From Labrenzia sp. VG12 (GTDB taxonomy: Bacteria > Pseudomonadota > Alphaproteobacteria > Rhizobiales > Stappiaceae), in the NCBI RefSeq assembly GCF_002237595.1, contig NZ_CP022529.1, forward strand, positions 5,796,001-5,860,000: 64,000 bases of DNA. Reading direction: 5' to 3'. The notes under the pieces were generated by a model. The model had not been told where the DNA came from, searched no databases, and worked only from the letters and a program-made list of their open reading frames with translations. Positions 26,207-34,439 of the stretch are shown here, in pieces (within the stretch, counting starts at the first letter, position 1; every line of letters begins with the position of its first letter). A program made the position numbers and the translations under genes.

Positions 26207-26543
26207 GGAAATCCTCCCAGATCTGCCGGTTTGTCTCAGGTTTACGTTTCCGTAAACGTCACCTTGAGCTCTATATACGCGGCTTGATGCGGTCCGGCAA
26301 GTGGTGTCCCTAGGGAAGGGATGACAAAAAAATACGCCCAAAACATGCTCAATGGAATGATTTTGGAGCACTGACTGCACGGTTTCATGTTCAGGTGACG
26401 CATTTTTGAAGCGTTTGTCCATCTGGTGCTGGTAGCGTCAGTCGCGCTAAATTCGTCAATTCCGGCCGCTTGGCACCAATTAGGATAGTGCCGGACCAGT
26501 CCAAACCAGGCGGTTTGCAGTCGCCGAAGAACAGGTACAGGCC
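26207..26543. other. Divergent intergenic region with operon promoter
   Basis: This 337-base stretch lies between the acyl-CoA dehydrogenase and the VOC gene. It holds the 18-base palindrome described separately, an AT-rich TATATA patch at 26272-26277 and a TCCCTAGGGA palindrome at 26307-26316. No gene is seen. Confidence 0.5.
26240..26257. promoter_or_regulatory. Palindromic operator candidate (LiuR/MerR type)
   Basis: GTTTACG-TTTC-CGTAAAC has perfect 7-bp arms and sits 34 bases upstream of the acyl-CoA dehydrogenase start. It resembles the palindrome recognised by LiuR-type MerR regulators of acyl-CoA catabolism (TTTACGT-NN-ACGTAAA kind, from memory). A near copy with the same spacing lies at 28004-28019, upstream of the local MerR gene. 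Confidence 0.65.
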
Positions 26544-27293
26544 ATGGCGAGGATTGACAGGATCGTATTGCGCAGTCGCAATCCGCGCGCTCAGATAGAG
26601 TTTTATTGCAACGTTCTGGGCATGGTGGAGTTTGCGGATCAAAGCGTCGGATATCCGGGCGAGGGCGCGAGGCTGAGTTTTGTCCCGGCCGAAACAGATC
26701 ATGTTCCTTCTGCGGACGATCTTTACTGGAAAATCGCGCTGGCGGTCCCGGATCTGGATCTGGCCTGCTGCCAGTTGGCGGAGAAGGGAACGCCCGTCGG
26801 CAAACCGGAGCAGTTTGGCGACATTGGCTACCTGGCGCATCTGAAGGACCCGGCAGGGTTTACGATCGAATTGATCGCACATCGCTTTCAAGGGGAGGCT
26901 AGTCCGGCACCGGTCGACAAGGAGCGGTTCGGTGGTGGGGCCGTTCTCAATCTCCTGACCCTGCGCTGCGCCTCGGAAGAGTTGATTGCCGAAAAGTGTG
27001 AAGGCTGGGGCTTGAAGCGCCTGGCGATCATGCCAGTCGAGCGCTACGGCTTCACGCTGCACTTTTATGCCTTCACGGATGAGGAGCCGCCATCAGCAGA
27101 TCCGAGGGCGATCGAAAACCGGAGTTGGGTCTATCAGAGGCCCTATACGGTTTTCGAGGTCCAGCACCGGCCATCCCTGACGCACACCCGTCTGCCCGCT
27201 GCCGGCGCGGCGGGATATGTGGAGACCGTGTTCGAGGGGGCTGAAGAGACCGTGTGGGAGGATGTCTTCGGCGTTCGAATGGAAAAGGTGTGA
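26544..27293 (+). CDS. VOC-family (glyoxalase-like) protein
   Basis: The protein has 249 residues. Residues about 1-120 form a vicinal-oxygen-chelate module (RIDRIVLRSRNPRAQIEFYCNVLGM, then LAHLKDPAGFTIELI), and the remainder looks like a second, more divergent half. The usual first metal histidine is Arg here (DRIVL rather than DHIVL), while the Glu in FTIELI is kept, so a complete metal site is doubtful. It is divergent from the acyl-CoA dehydrogenase operon. The substrate is unknown. Confidence 0.75.
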   Translation: MARIDRIVLRSRNPRAQIEFYCNVLGMVEFADQSVGYPGEGARLSFVPAETDHVPSADDLYWKIALAVPDLDLACCQLAEKGTPVGKPEQFGDIGYLAHLKDPAGFTIELIAHRFQGEASPAPVDKERFGGGAVLNLLTLRCASEELIAEKCEGWGLKRLAIMPVERYGFTLHFYAFTDEEPPSADPRAIENRSWVYQRPYTVFEVQHRPSLTHTRLPAAGAAGYVETVFEGAEETVWEDVFGVRMEKV

Positions 27294-27330
27294 ACGTGAG
27301 TGATGACGCGTGACGCCCATTGAAAAAGCA

Positions 27331-27364
27331 AAAACCGCCGTCCCCGGTCGGGAACGGCGGTTTT
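27331..27364. terminator. Bidirectional Rho-independent terminator
   Basis: AAAACCGCCGT and ACGGCGGTTTT form a perfect 11-bp stem between the convergent VOC and MerR genes. The arm ends supply T-rich tails in both directions (TTTTC on the plus strand, TTTTTGCTTTTTC on the minus strand). Confidence 0.85.
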
Positions 27365-27386
27365 CTGATCGGAGCAACCCGAAAGC

Positions 27387-27848
27387 TTACGCTTCTTCGG
27401 CTTCTTTCTGCTTCAGCATGCCGGACACGATCTCGACCGTGCGGGACAGTTCCTCGATTGCCTGCTCGATGTCCTTGCGCTGGTCTTCAAGAACCGTGAT
27501 CTGTTCATTGAACTTGGACAGGGCAACACGCAGCTGCGTCACCTGGCCGTCGCGCAGGTCGTAAAGGTCGAGCATGTCGCGGATTTCGGAGAGGGAGAAA
27601 CCGACGCTCTTGCCCATCAGGACCAGCTTGAGGCGCGCGCGGTCGCGGCGATTGTAAATCCGGTTCATGCCGTCGCGCTTCGGATTGAGCAGGCCCTTGT
27701 CTTCATAGAACCGAAGGGTCCGAAGGGTGCAGCCGAATTCCTTGGACAGGTCGCCGATCGTGAACTGGGTCTTTTTTGTGCTGTCGTCTGCTGCGGACAC
27801 GACGTCCACAAGTTCGTTTTCGTTAAGGATCGAAAGCGCTTCGCTCAT
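27387..27848 (-). CDS. MerR-family regulator, probably of acyl-CoA degradation (LiuR-like)
   Basis: This 153-residue regulator has an N-terminal extension (1-28), a winged HTH (FTIGDLSKEFGCTLRTLRFYEDKGLL, about 29-55, with NRIYNRRD and GFSLSEIRDMLDLYD) and a long C-terminal dimerisation coiled coil. It lacks the metal-binding cysteines of true metal MerR proteins. This type commonly controls fatty-acid or branched-chain amino-acid breakdown. A degenerate copy of the operon palindrome lies about 156 bases upstream of its start, consistent with autoregulation and control of the neighbouring acyl-CoA operon. Confidence 0.88.
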   Translation of the reverse strand: MSEALSILNENELVDVVSAADDSTKKTQFTIGDLSKEFGCTLRTLRFYEDKGLLNPKRDGMNRIYNRRDRARLKLVLMGKSVGFSLSEIRDMLDLYDLRDGQVTQLRVALSKFNEQITVLEDQRKDIEQAIEELSRTVEIVSGMLKQKEAEEA

Positions 27849-28003
27849 AGCCTAATCTACTCGTCTTCCAGCCGTTGTTCGGCTCATTCTGGTGTTTTGT
27901 CTTGATCGAAACCCGCGCCGCGTTGATATCACCGGCCCGGTTTCAGGCCGCAAACCCGCGGAAATCCGCAATCGGACCGGCCTGTTTCTGCTGCACTGTT
28001 TAG

Positions 28004-28019
28004 CTTACGTTTGCGTTAA
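28004..28019. promoter_or_regulatory. Second, degenerate MerR-type operator candidate
   Basis: CTTACG-TTTG-CGTTAA matches the palindrome core at 26241-26256 in 13 of 16 positions with identical spacing. It lies upstream of the MerR gene, suggesting autoregulation. Confidence 0.5.
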
Positions 28020-28090
28020 GGTCCAGTCGCGTAAGGTCGCCTTGGTAAAATTCGTTAATGTCGTCTTGGGCGATTCGCATAATATTGGGC

Positions 28091-28161
28091 TGTGGATAGC
28101 AAATTTTCATATGAAAACAGCCAGTTTTCGCATTTAGCAAGACCAATTAACGGCCTGTTTA
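28091..28161. promoter_or_regulatory. Cluster of candidate regulatory sites upstream of the PodJ-like gene
   Basis: TGTGGATAG (28091-28099) matches the DnaA box complement at 8 of 9 bases. TTTTCATATGAAAA (28104-28117) is a perfect 14-base palindrome. GAAAAC-AGCCA-GTTTTC (28113-28129) is an overlapping inverted repeat. TTAA-N7-TTTA (28147-28161) is one base from the CtrA consensus TTAA-N7-TTAA. PodJ of Caulobacter is cell-cycle controlled, so such sites are plausible, but none is tested here. Confidence 0.4.
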
Positions 28162-28272
28162 CCCTAAACCGACAAAGTCTTACCAAACGATGCGCTTGTC
28201 CCCTCTTGGGCGATTTTCGGGCGCAGACTGTTCCATCAGCGGTCCGAAGGACCGTCAGTCCAGGGTCAAGAC

Positions 28273-31200
28273 ATGCCGGCTTGGAAGAAACACGAGGCAG
28301 GACGCCGCGGCCGTGATGCGTATGAAAGCGACGACTATTACGATGCACCACGCCGTGAACCCGCGCGCAGCCGAATTGAAAGGCTGACCCGCACGGCGAC
28401 GTCTCTCGGCGGCCATGACCGCTATCCCCAGGACGAACGGGACGAGGATCTCGATGCCGTTGCCGATGAGCTGGACCGGCTTTTGGCCGACCAGGAGGCG
28501 CCTTCCGGACGCCGTCCGGCACCGCGGCGGCGCTCAGCACGCCGCGAAACCGGGATGGACGAGGTGATGGGGGCCCTGGATCGCCTCGACGAGCAGGTTC
28601 AGGGACTGGCGCGCGGCGACGACATGGATGAGCGCTACGAAAATGCGCCTCGGCGGCCCCGCCGTGCCGGCGGCTATGCCATCGACAACCTGCCCGAGGA
28701 AGATCACTACGAGGACGAGGAAGACGATTTCGACCACGCCCCGCGGGCAAACCGGCTTGGCAGACGCGGCGCACGTGAAAACCGTGACGCGTCGATGCAT
28801 ATCTACAAGGATCTTGGCCGGCGGATCGATGCGCTGAGAGCGCCCCAGGAAAAGGCCTTCAATCAGGTGCGCGACGAGATCGGTTCCCTGCGCGATGCGC
28901 TTGGCGGGCTGTCCCGTGGCACCAGCGAGACCGTGAGTCGCCAGAATGCCGAACTGCGCCGCCTGGCGGACATGGTCGAGCGACTGCGCGCCGACAAGAA
29001 GAACGACCAGCTTGCCAAGGAGATCCGCAAGGAAGTTGCCGATCTGAAATCGATGGTCGGCCGCACCAATGTCGAAGGTGCGCTCCAGACCCTCGAACAT
29101 GGCTATGCCCATATTCTCCAGCGCCTGGACGAGCTGTCCCGTGCCTCCGTGGATCCGCGGGTCCTGCGCGGTGTAACCGCCCGCCTCAACGAGATCGAGG
29201 ACGCCTTTGCGGTGCTGCCGCGCTCCGAGCACATGATGGTGCTGGAGGACCGTGTGGTCAGCATTGCCGAGCGCATGGAAGAGCTGCTGCAGAACAAGAG
29301 CCATGCGGATATCGAACCGCTGCGCGCCGAGCTGCGCGAAGTGCGCGGGTTTGTCGAGCAGATCGACATCAAGGGCCTCGTCGAGGGCATCGACGACCGC
29401 ATGAAATTTGTCTCCAGCCGTCTGGACGACCTGGAAGTGCTGGCGCGCGAGCAGCGCGGACTGGACAGTCGTCTCTCCGCCATGGAAGAGCGCATGCCCG
29501 AGCCGGAGACGATTTCCCGGCTTCAGGGCCGCCTGGAAGACATTGTCGGCATGATGGCGGACGACCGGGCAGCGCCTGTGGACAATGCCCATCTGTCGAA
29601 GGTCGACCGCCGCCTTGACGAGATCGTCGATCGCCTTGAGCGCATGGAGCAGGCAGACCCTCTGCCGACCGCTGCGGACAGCGGTGCTTTCGAAGCCCTG
29701 GAAATGCGTCTTGAGGCAATTTCCGGCAAGATCGACACGATTGAGAAAAAGTCCTCACGTCCGGTGCCTGTCCTGGATGCCGCGACCATGCGTGCCGGCG
29801 GCGGACAGGACACCAAGTTCCTGAACCAGCTGCAGGACCGCCTGAACGATCTGACGGCCCGTCTGGATCAGCCCCAGGACCGTGTCACCACGTCTGACCT
29901 CGATAAGCTGCGCCAGGAAATCGGTTCCATGCGCGCCAGTGTGGCAACGCCGCCGAACACCGAAGCGCTGGAACAGCGGATCTCCGATCTGGCACAGATT
30001 GTGTCCAAGGGTTCGGAAGTGACCGATGATGGCCGTTTCGAGCAGCTGGGCGAAAAGGTTGCGGCCCTGGCGGCGCAAATTGAAAGCACCTCATCCAAGG
30101 CTTTCAGTGTCGACCAGTTTTCACCCTATTTCGAGCGGCTTGAAAAAGGTCTGGCACAGACCCGCGAGGATGTCACTGATATTGCCAAACAGGCGGCCAG
30201 GGAAGCTGTGGCGAATGCCCCGGCACCGCAGAACACGCAATATGACGAGGCAATCAACCAGCTTCAGGGCGATCTGAGAAAGCTGCTGGATGCCGCGGAA
30301 GGCAGCGAAGAGCGGACCCGCAATACATTTGACGGTGTGAAATCCGTTCTCGGATCGCTCACGGAGCGGTTGGACAACCTGGAACGCGTCGAGAAGGCGC
30401 AACCCAAAAAGCCGGCACCGGCCGCACCTGCAGCAAGCTTCTCGCCGCTCAAGGTCGAGGAACCCGCTCCGCTGTTCAGCCGTACGCCGCAGCCGGAAAA
30501 AGGTGATGCCACGCCGCATCTCGAACACCCGGCTGAGGCTCAGCAGTCCGAAGACCGGGCAAGGGATCGCAAGGCCGACTTCATCGCCGCTGCGCGCCGC
30601 GCTGCCCAGGCAGCATCTGCCGAGGCCGCACAGCTTGAGAAAAAGCAGAAGGTCGACGAGGAAGCGGACGCTGCGGATGAAGAACGTGGCAAGGCGCGTG
30701 TGGGCTGGCTGCGCAACGTGCTGAAGCGCGACAAGTCGGCGAAGAAACAGGACGAGGACACGCAGGACGAAGATCTGCAGCTCAGCCCGGAAGATGTCAC
30801 GGATCGTGCGTTTGAAGCTGAAGAAGCAGCCGTTCTGCCTGGCGACCGGCCCGCACCGGAAGCTCCGCAAGGCTCCGGTGGCCGTCGCCGCGCCATCCTC
30901 TACACCGCGGCTGCGGTGGTGCTGCTGATCGGTACGCTGCAGGTCTTCCGGCTGGCATCTTCCGGTCCGGAAGAAGGCAACCGGGTTGCTTCTGCACCGC
31001 AGGAAACGCAGGTGACGGAAGACACGGGTGCGGCACCTGCCGAGACCGCCACTGCCCCTGCCGCGCCGCAGGAGACGGAAGCCACACCGACTACCCAGGC
31101 GGAAAGCCGAAGCAACGAAAGCGGGCCAGGAACCGAGCCTGTTACAACTGTCGAGACACCGGCGGTGGCTGCCGCCCCGGCAGACGCGGCACCGGTCTCC

Positions 31201-32244
31201 CGCACCGAAAATGTCCAGGCTGCCTCGGCAACCGCCCCGGCAACACCGGAAACCGACCTGGCCTTTGCGCCGCCGTCCGGTGTTTCCGGCAGCTTCGGCG
31301 AGCCGCCGGCCGATACCAGCGGTGGTTTCAAGCCTGCGGGCACCGGCGACGTGCCGTCGAACCTGATTGCGTCCCTGCCGCCGGAAGGTGTCGGGCCGAT
31401 GGCCCTGCGCAGCGCGGCCGCCAGCGGCAACGCCGCTGCAGAGTTCATGGTCGGGGTCAAGTACACCGAAGGCAGCGGTGTCCCGGCGGACCTCTCGAAG
31501 GCCGCCGTCTGGTACCAGAAAGCCGCGGACAAGGGGCTCGCACCGGCCCAGTATCGTCTTGCCAGCCTTTATGAAAAGGGCCGGGGTGTGGAGAAGGACG
31601 TGCCGAAGGCGAAGGCCTGGTACACCAGGGCCGCAGAAGCCGGAAACGCGAAGGCCATGCACAATCTGGCAGTTCTGTTTGCCGAAGGCGGCGGTACGCA
31701 GCCGGATTATGCCGCGGCTGCCAAGTGGTTCGAACAGGCCGCCAATTTCGGGGTCAAGGACAGCTTGTTCAATCTCGGCATCCTCTATGCCGGCGGCATC
31801 GGTGTCGATAAGGACCTTGTGGCGAGCTACAAGTGGTTTGCGATCGCGGCCGACCAGGGGGACCCGGAGGCAGCCAAGCGCCGGGATGACGTTGCCAACA
31901 TGATGGATCAGGAAGCCCTGGCCAATGCGCGTCTGGCGGTCGAGCAATTCTCGCTGAAGACACCGGTTCCTGCGGCCAACAAGGTGACCATGGAACCGGG
32001 TTGGAGCGACGGCGCCTCGCTGCCGGCCGAGAAGGCAGCGGTGAAAACGGTCGACAACAGTGCGATGGTCCGCGAAGCCCAGGACAAACTCAACTATCTT
32101 GGGTTTGACACCGGGACACCGGACGGGCAGATGGGGCCACGCACCCGCAGCGCGATCCGGGCCTTCCAACGCAGCCTCGGTCTGCCGGAAACGGGTGAAG
32201 TCGACAATCGTTTGATGGATGAACTCAAGAGCCAGGCGATCTGA
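28273..32244 (+). CDS. PodJ-like polar localisation factor with Sel1 repeats and peptidoglycan-binding domain
   Basis: This 1323-residue single-pass membrane protein begins with an acidic and basic disordered region (to about residue 95), then a very long cytoplasmic coiled coil (about 95-720). An A/P/E-rich stretch leads to a single membrane helix near 876-895 (ILYTAAAVVLLIGTLQVF). The periplasmic part has a disordered P/A/T linker, four or more Sel1-type repeats (about 1039-1210, ASGNAAAEFMVGVKY and following) and a C-terminal peptidoglycan-binding domain (about 1262-1320). This is the layout of Caulobacter PodJ and its rhizobial counterpart, which position pole-specific machinery. Start ATG 28273. 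Confidence 0.9.
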   Translation: MPAWKKHEAGRRGRDAYESDDYYDAPRREPARSRIERLTRTATSLGGHDRYPQDERDEDLDAVADELDRLLADQEAPSGRRPAPRRRSARRETGMDEVMGALDRLDEQVQGLARGDDMDERYENAPRRPRRAGGYAIDNLPEEDHYEDEEDDFDHAPRANRLGRRGARENRDASMHIYKDLGRRIDALRAPQEKAFNQVRDEIGSLRDALGGLSRGTSETVSRQNAELRRLADMVERLRADKKNDQLAKEIRKEVADLKSMVGRTNVEGALQTLEHGYAHILQRLDELSRASVDPRVLRGVTARLNEIEDAFAVLPRSEHMMVLEDRVVSIAERMEELLQNKSHADIEPLRAELREVRGFVEQIDIKGLVEGIDDRMKFVSSRLDDLEVLAREQRGLDSRLSAMEERMPEPETISRLQGRLEDIVGMMADDRAAPVDNAHLSKVDRRLDEIVDRLERMEQADPLPTAADSGAFEALEMRLEAISGKIDTIEKKSSRPVPVLDAATMRAGGGQDTKFLNQLQDRLNDLTARLDQPQDRVTTSDLDKLRQEIGSMRASVATPPNTEALEQRISDLAQIVSKGSEVTDDGRFEQLGEKVAALAAQIESTSSKAFSVDQFSPYFERLEKGLAQTREDVTDIAKQAAREAVANAPAPQNTQYDEAINQLQGDLRKLLDAAEGSEERTRNTFDGVKSVLGSLTERLDNLERVEKAQPKKPAPAAPAASFSPLKVEEPAPLFSRTPQPEKGDATPHLEHPAEAQQSEDRARDRKADFIAAARRAAQAASAEAAQLEKKQKVDEEADAADEERGKARVGWLRNVLKRDKSAKKQDEDTQDEDLQLSPEDVTDRAFEAEEAAVLPGDRPAPEAPQGSGGRRRAILYTAAAVVLLIGTLQVFRLASSGPEEGNRVASAPQETQVTEDTGAAPAETATAPAAPQETEATPTTQAESRSNESGPGTEPVTTVETPAVAAAPADAAPVSRTENVQAASATAPATPETDLAFAPPSGVSGSFGEPPADTSGGFKPAGTGDVPSNLIASLPPEGVGPMALRSAAASGNAAAEFMVGVKYTEGSGVPADLSKAAVWYQKAADKGLAPAQYRLASLYEKGRGVEKDVPKAKAWYTRAAEAGNAKAMHNLAVLFAEGGGTQPDYAAAAKWFEQAANFGVKDSLFNLGILYAGGIGVDKDLVASYKWFAIAADQGDPEAAKRRDDVANMMDQEALANARLAVEQFSLKTPVPAANKVTMEPGWSDGASLPAEKAAVKTVDNSAMVREAQDKLNYLGFDTGTPDGQMGPRTRSAIRAFQRSLGLPETGEVDNRLMDELKSQAI

Positions 32245-32257
32245 GGACCAGCTAAGA

Positions 32258-32287
32258 CCCCTGTTGGCAGCATACCTGCCACAGGGG
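32258..32287 (+). terminator. Hairpin after the PodJ-like gene
   Basis: CCCCTGTTGGCAG and CTGCCACAGGGG pair along 12 bp with one bulged T and a CATAC loop, 13 bases after the stop codon. No T-run follows, so this could also be an RNA-stabilising hairpin. Confidence 0.5.
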
Positions 32288-32402
32288 ACAGAAAAAACGA
32301 CTGGCGCCAGCCAAAAATCGCCGCAACGAACCGAACAGGCCCGCTGGCCGGTTGACACACCGGTCGGCACGGGTCTTTAACCAATTTAACTGTAGTCTTT
32401 CA

Positions 32403-32416
32403 GCAGACTTGTCTGC
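32403..32416. repeat. Small perfect inverted repeat before the TauE-family gene
   Basis: GCAGAC-TT-GTCTGC ends 21 bases before the GTG start at 32438. It could be an operator or a leader hairpin; nothing more specific can be said. Confidence 0.3.
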
Positions 32417-32437
32417 AGTCAGTTCCGGCGTGACCCT

Positions 32438-33367
32438 GTGCAATTATACCTGCCCATAGCCGAGATACCGGTCAATATCTTTGTGATATTTGCGATGGGC
32501 GGTGCCGTGGGCTTTCTCTCCGGCCTGTTCGGCATCGGCGGCGGTTTCCTGCTGACACCTCTCCTGATCTTTTCCGGCATTCCGCCGGCCGTCTCTGTCG
32601 CCACCGTGACGACCCAGGTCGTCGCCTCATCGGCCTCTGCGGTGGTCAATTATTGGCGCCGCAAGGCCATCGACATGAAACTTGCCAGTATCTTGCTGGC
32701 CGGCGGTGTCATGGGCTCGCTGGTCGGCGTCGTTTTGTTCGAGGTGTTGCAGTCGGTCGGGCAGCTGGATTTGGTGATCTCCCTGTCCTACGTCACCTTT
32801 CTCGGCACGATCGGTGGCCTGATGCTGTTCGAATCTGTCCGGGCCATCCGGCGGCGCAAATCGGGCGCAGCACCTAAGGCTCGCAAGCCGGGTCAGCACA
32901 ACTGGATCCACGGTCTGCCACTCAAGGTCCGGTTTCGCCGGTCCAAGCTCTATGTCAGCGTCATACCTGTCGTTGGCCTTGGAGCGATCATCGGTTTTCT
33001 CGGCACGGTGCTCGGCATCGGCGGCGGCTTCATGATGGTGCCCGCGCTGATCTACCTGCTGCGCGTGCCGACCAGCATCGTTATCGGCACCTCGTTGTTC
33101 CAGATCCTGTTCACGATGGCAGCCGCCACCATCTTTCATGCCATGGGCACCAAGACCGTCGATATCGTCCTTGCCATGACGCTGATGATCGGTGGTGTCA
33201 TCGGGGCCCAGTTTGGTGCCCGGATGGGCCAGAACCTGCGTGGTGACCAGCTCCGGCTGCTTCTGGCGCTTCTGGTTCTCGGGGTCGGGCTGCGCTTTGC
33301 GGTGGACCTGTTGCTGGTGCCGGATGATCTTTATTCCATCGCCATTCGGAAGGGGGCGGGCGCATGA
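32438..33367 (+). CDS. TauE/SafE-family sulfite or sulfonate exporter
   Basis: This 309-residue inner-membrane protein has eight or so hydrophobic helices and two copies of the family repeat: GFLSGLFGIGGGFLLTPLL in the first half and GFLGTVLGIGGGFMMVPAL in the second. Family members export sulfite, sulfoacetate or related anions. I use GTG 32438 (MQLYLPIAE); no ATG in frame is nearby. The stop overlaps the start of the next gene by four bases (ATGA), and the pairing with a TIGR02186 protein is a common alphaproteobacterial arrangement. Confidence 0.9.
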   Translation: MQLYLPIAEIPVNIFVIFAMGGAVGFLSGLFGIGGGFLLTPLLIFSGIPPAVSVATVTTQVVASSASAVVNYWRRKAIDMKLASILLAGGVMGSLVGVVLFEVLQSVGQLDLVISLSYVTFLGTIGGLMLFESVRAIRRRKSGAAPKARKPGQHNWIHGLPLKVRFRRSKLYVSVIPVVGLGAIIGFLGTVLGIGGGFMMVPALIYLLRVPTSIVIGTSLFQILFTMAAATIFHAMGTKTVDIVLAMTLMIGGVIGAQFGARMGQNLRGDQLRLLLALLVLGVGLRFAVDLLLVPDDLYSIAIRKGAGA

Positions 33368-34143
33368 TCCGCTTTCTTCTTTTCCTGGTGCTGAGCCTCG
33401 CTGCAACCCAGGCCCAGGCGCAGAACCGGCATGGTCTCGACCTCGTGACGTCACTGTCGTCCGACGTGATCTCGATCCAGTCGAACTTTACCGGTACGGA
33501 AATCGTTATTTTCGGCCAGGCGAGCAATATCGAACGCCAGCCCAATGACCCGAGCGGCTATGAGCTGGCAATTGTCGTGGAAGGTCCGCCGCAGGACATC
33601 ACCACGCGGCGCAAGGGGCGCTTCCTCGGCGTCTGGGTCAATCGCGAGGCGGAGCGGTTCCAGAACGTACCGTCCTTCTATGCGGTGGCCAGCACGGTCG
33701 ATATCGGCGCCATGGCCAACCGCACGATCCTGGACGACCTCGGCATCGGCCTCAATCATATCAATCTCGCGGTGTCCGGCTCTTCCAATGTGGCCCTGGC
33801 CGACCGCGACGACTTCCGCCGTGCCTTCATCCGGCTGCGCGAAGAGACCGGCCTCTATTCGGAACAGGAAACCTCGATCGAGTTCCTCACCGAAACCATG
33901 TTCCGCACGAATATTCCCCTGCCGGCAACCATTCCGGTGGGCGAATACAAGGTGAAGAGCTTTCTGTTTCACCATGGCAAACTGGTCTCGCAGACCGAAC
34001 AGATGCTGTCGGTCGCCAAGACGGGGTTTGAGCAGATCACCTTCCAGCTGGCCCAGAACTATCCGCTCGTCTACGGCGTGCTGGCCGTCGCTCTTGCCAT
34101 CTTCACCGGCTGGCTCGCCGGCGTGATCTTCCGCAAGGATTGA
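33364..34143 (+). CDS. TIGR02186-family membrane protein
   Basis: This 259-residue protein has a cleavable-looking signal peptide (residues 1-20, ending AQA), a periplasmic beta-rich body (GTEIVIFGQA, GRFLGVWVN, FYAVASTV) and a single C-terminal transmembrane helix (about 233-254) with a basic cytoplasmic tail. It matches the TIGR02186 family, whose genes sit next to TauE/SafE-type exporters. ATG 33364 overlaps the exporter stop codon. A role as accessory or assembly subunit of that exporter is an inference. Confidence 0.88.
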   Translation: MIRFLLFLVLSLAATQAQAQNRHGLDLVTSLSSDVISIQSNFTGTEIVIFGQASNIERQPNDPSGYELAIVVEGPPQDITTRRKGRFLGVWVNREAERFQNVPSFYAVASTVDIGAMANRTILDDLGIGLNHINLAVSGSSNVALADRDDFRRAFIRLREETGLYSEQETSIEFLTETMFRTNIPLPATIPVGEYKVKSFLFHHGKLVSQTEQMLSVAKTGFEQITFQLAQNYPLVYGVLAVALAIFTGWLAGVIFRKD

Positions 34144-34439
34144 GGCTTCGGCGACCGGAACCGGCAAGTTCTTCATCTTGGACGAACGAGCGCCGCTCTT
34201 GAGAACAGCCGCATTCTGAGAAGGCTGGCACAGTCAGGCGTCTCGAAGGATGGCTGCTTGCTCCGGTGTATTTGGTCCATCCTTTTAGACAGGCCATAAG
34301 TCTTCCTCAGGATGAGGTCGATGGTAAGCAAGGTTGCCTTGGCAGCAATATGCTCTGGCTGCTTCGCGTTTCCCACATTTTCTGCTGGAAGTCCGGTGTC
34401 CGGCCGGTATTGTCGAGCTTATTGATTTTTCAGATCATT

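Larger units (their letters stand above)
27849..28272. other. Divergent MerR/podJ-like intergenic region
   Basis: This 424-base region carries the MerR box and, nearer to the PodJ-like gene, the cluster of sites described in the next entry. No coding sequence is supported. Confidence 0.55.

Noticed and set aside
30121..32370. Minus-strand frame of about 750 codons opposite the PodJ-like gene
   Set aside because: Open only because of codon bias on the real strand. Its composition is R/G/C-rich and unlike a protein.
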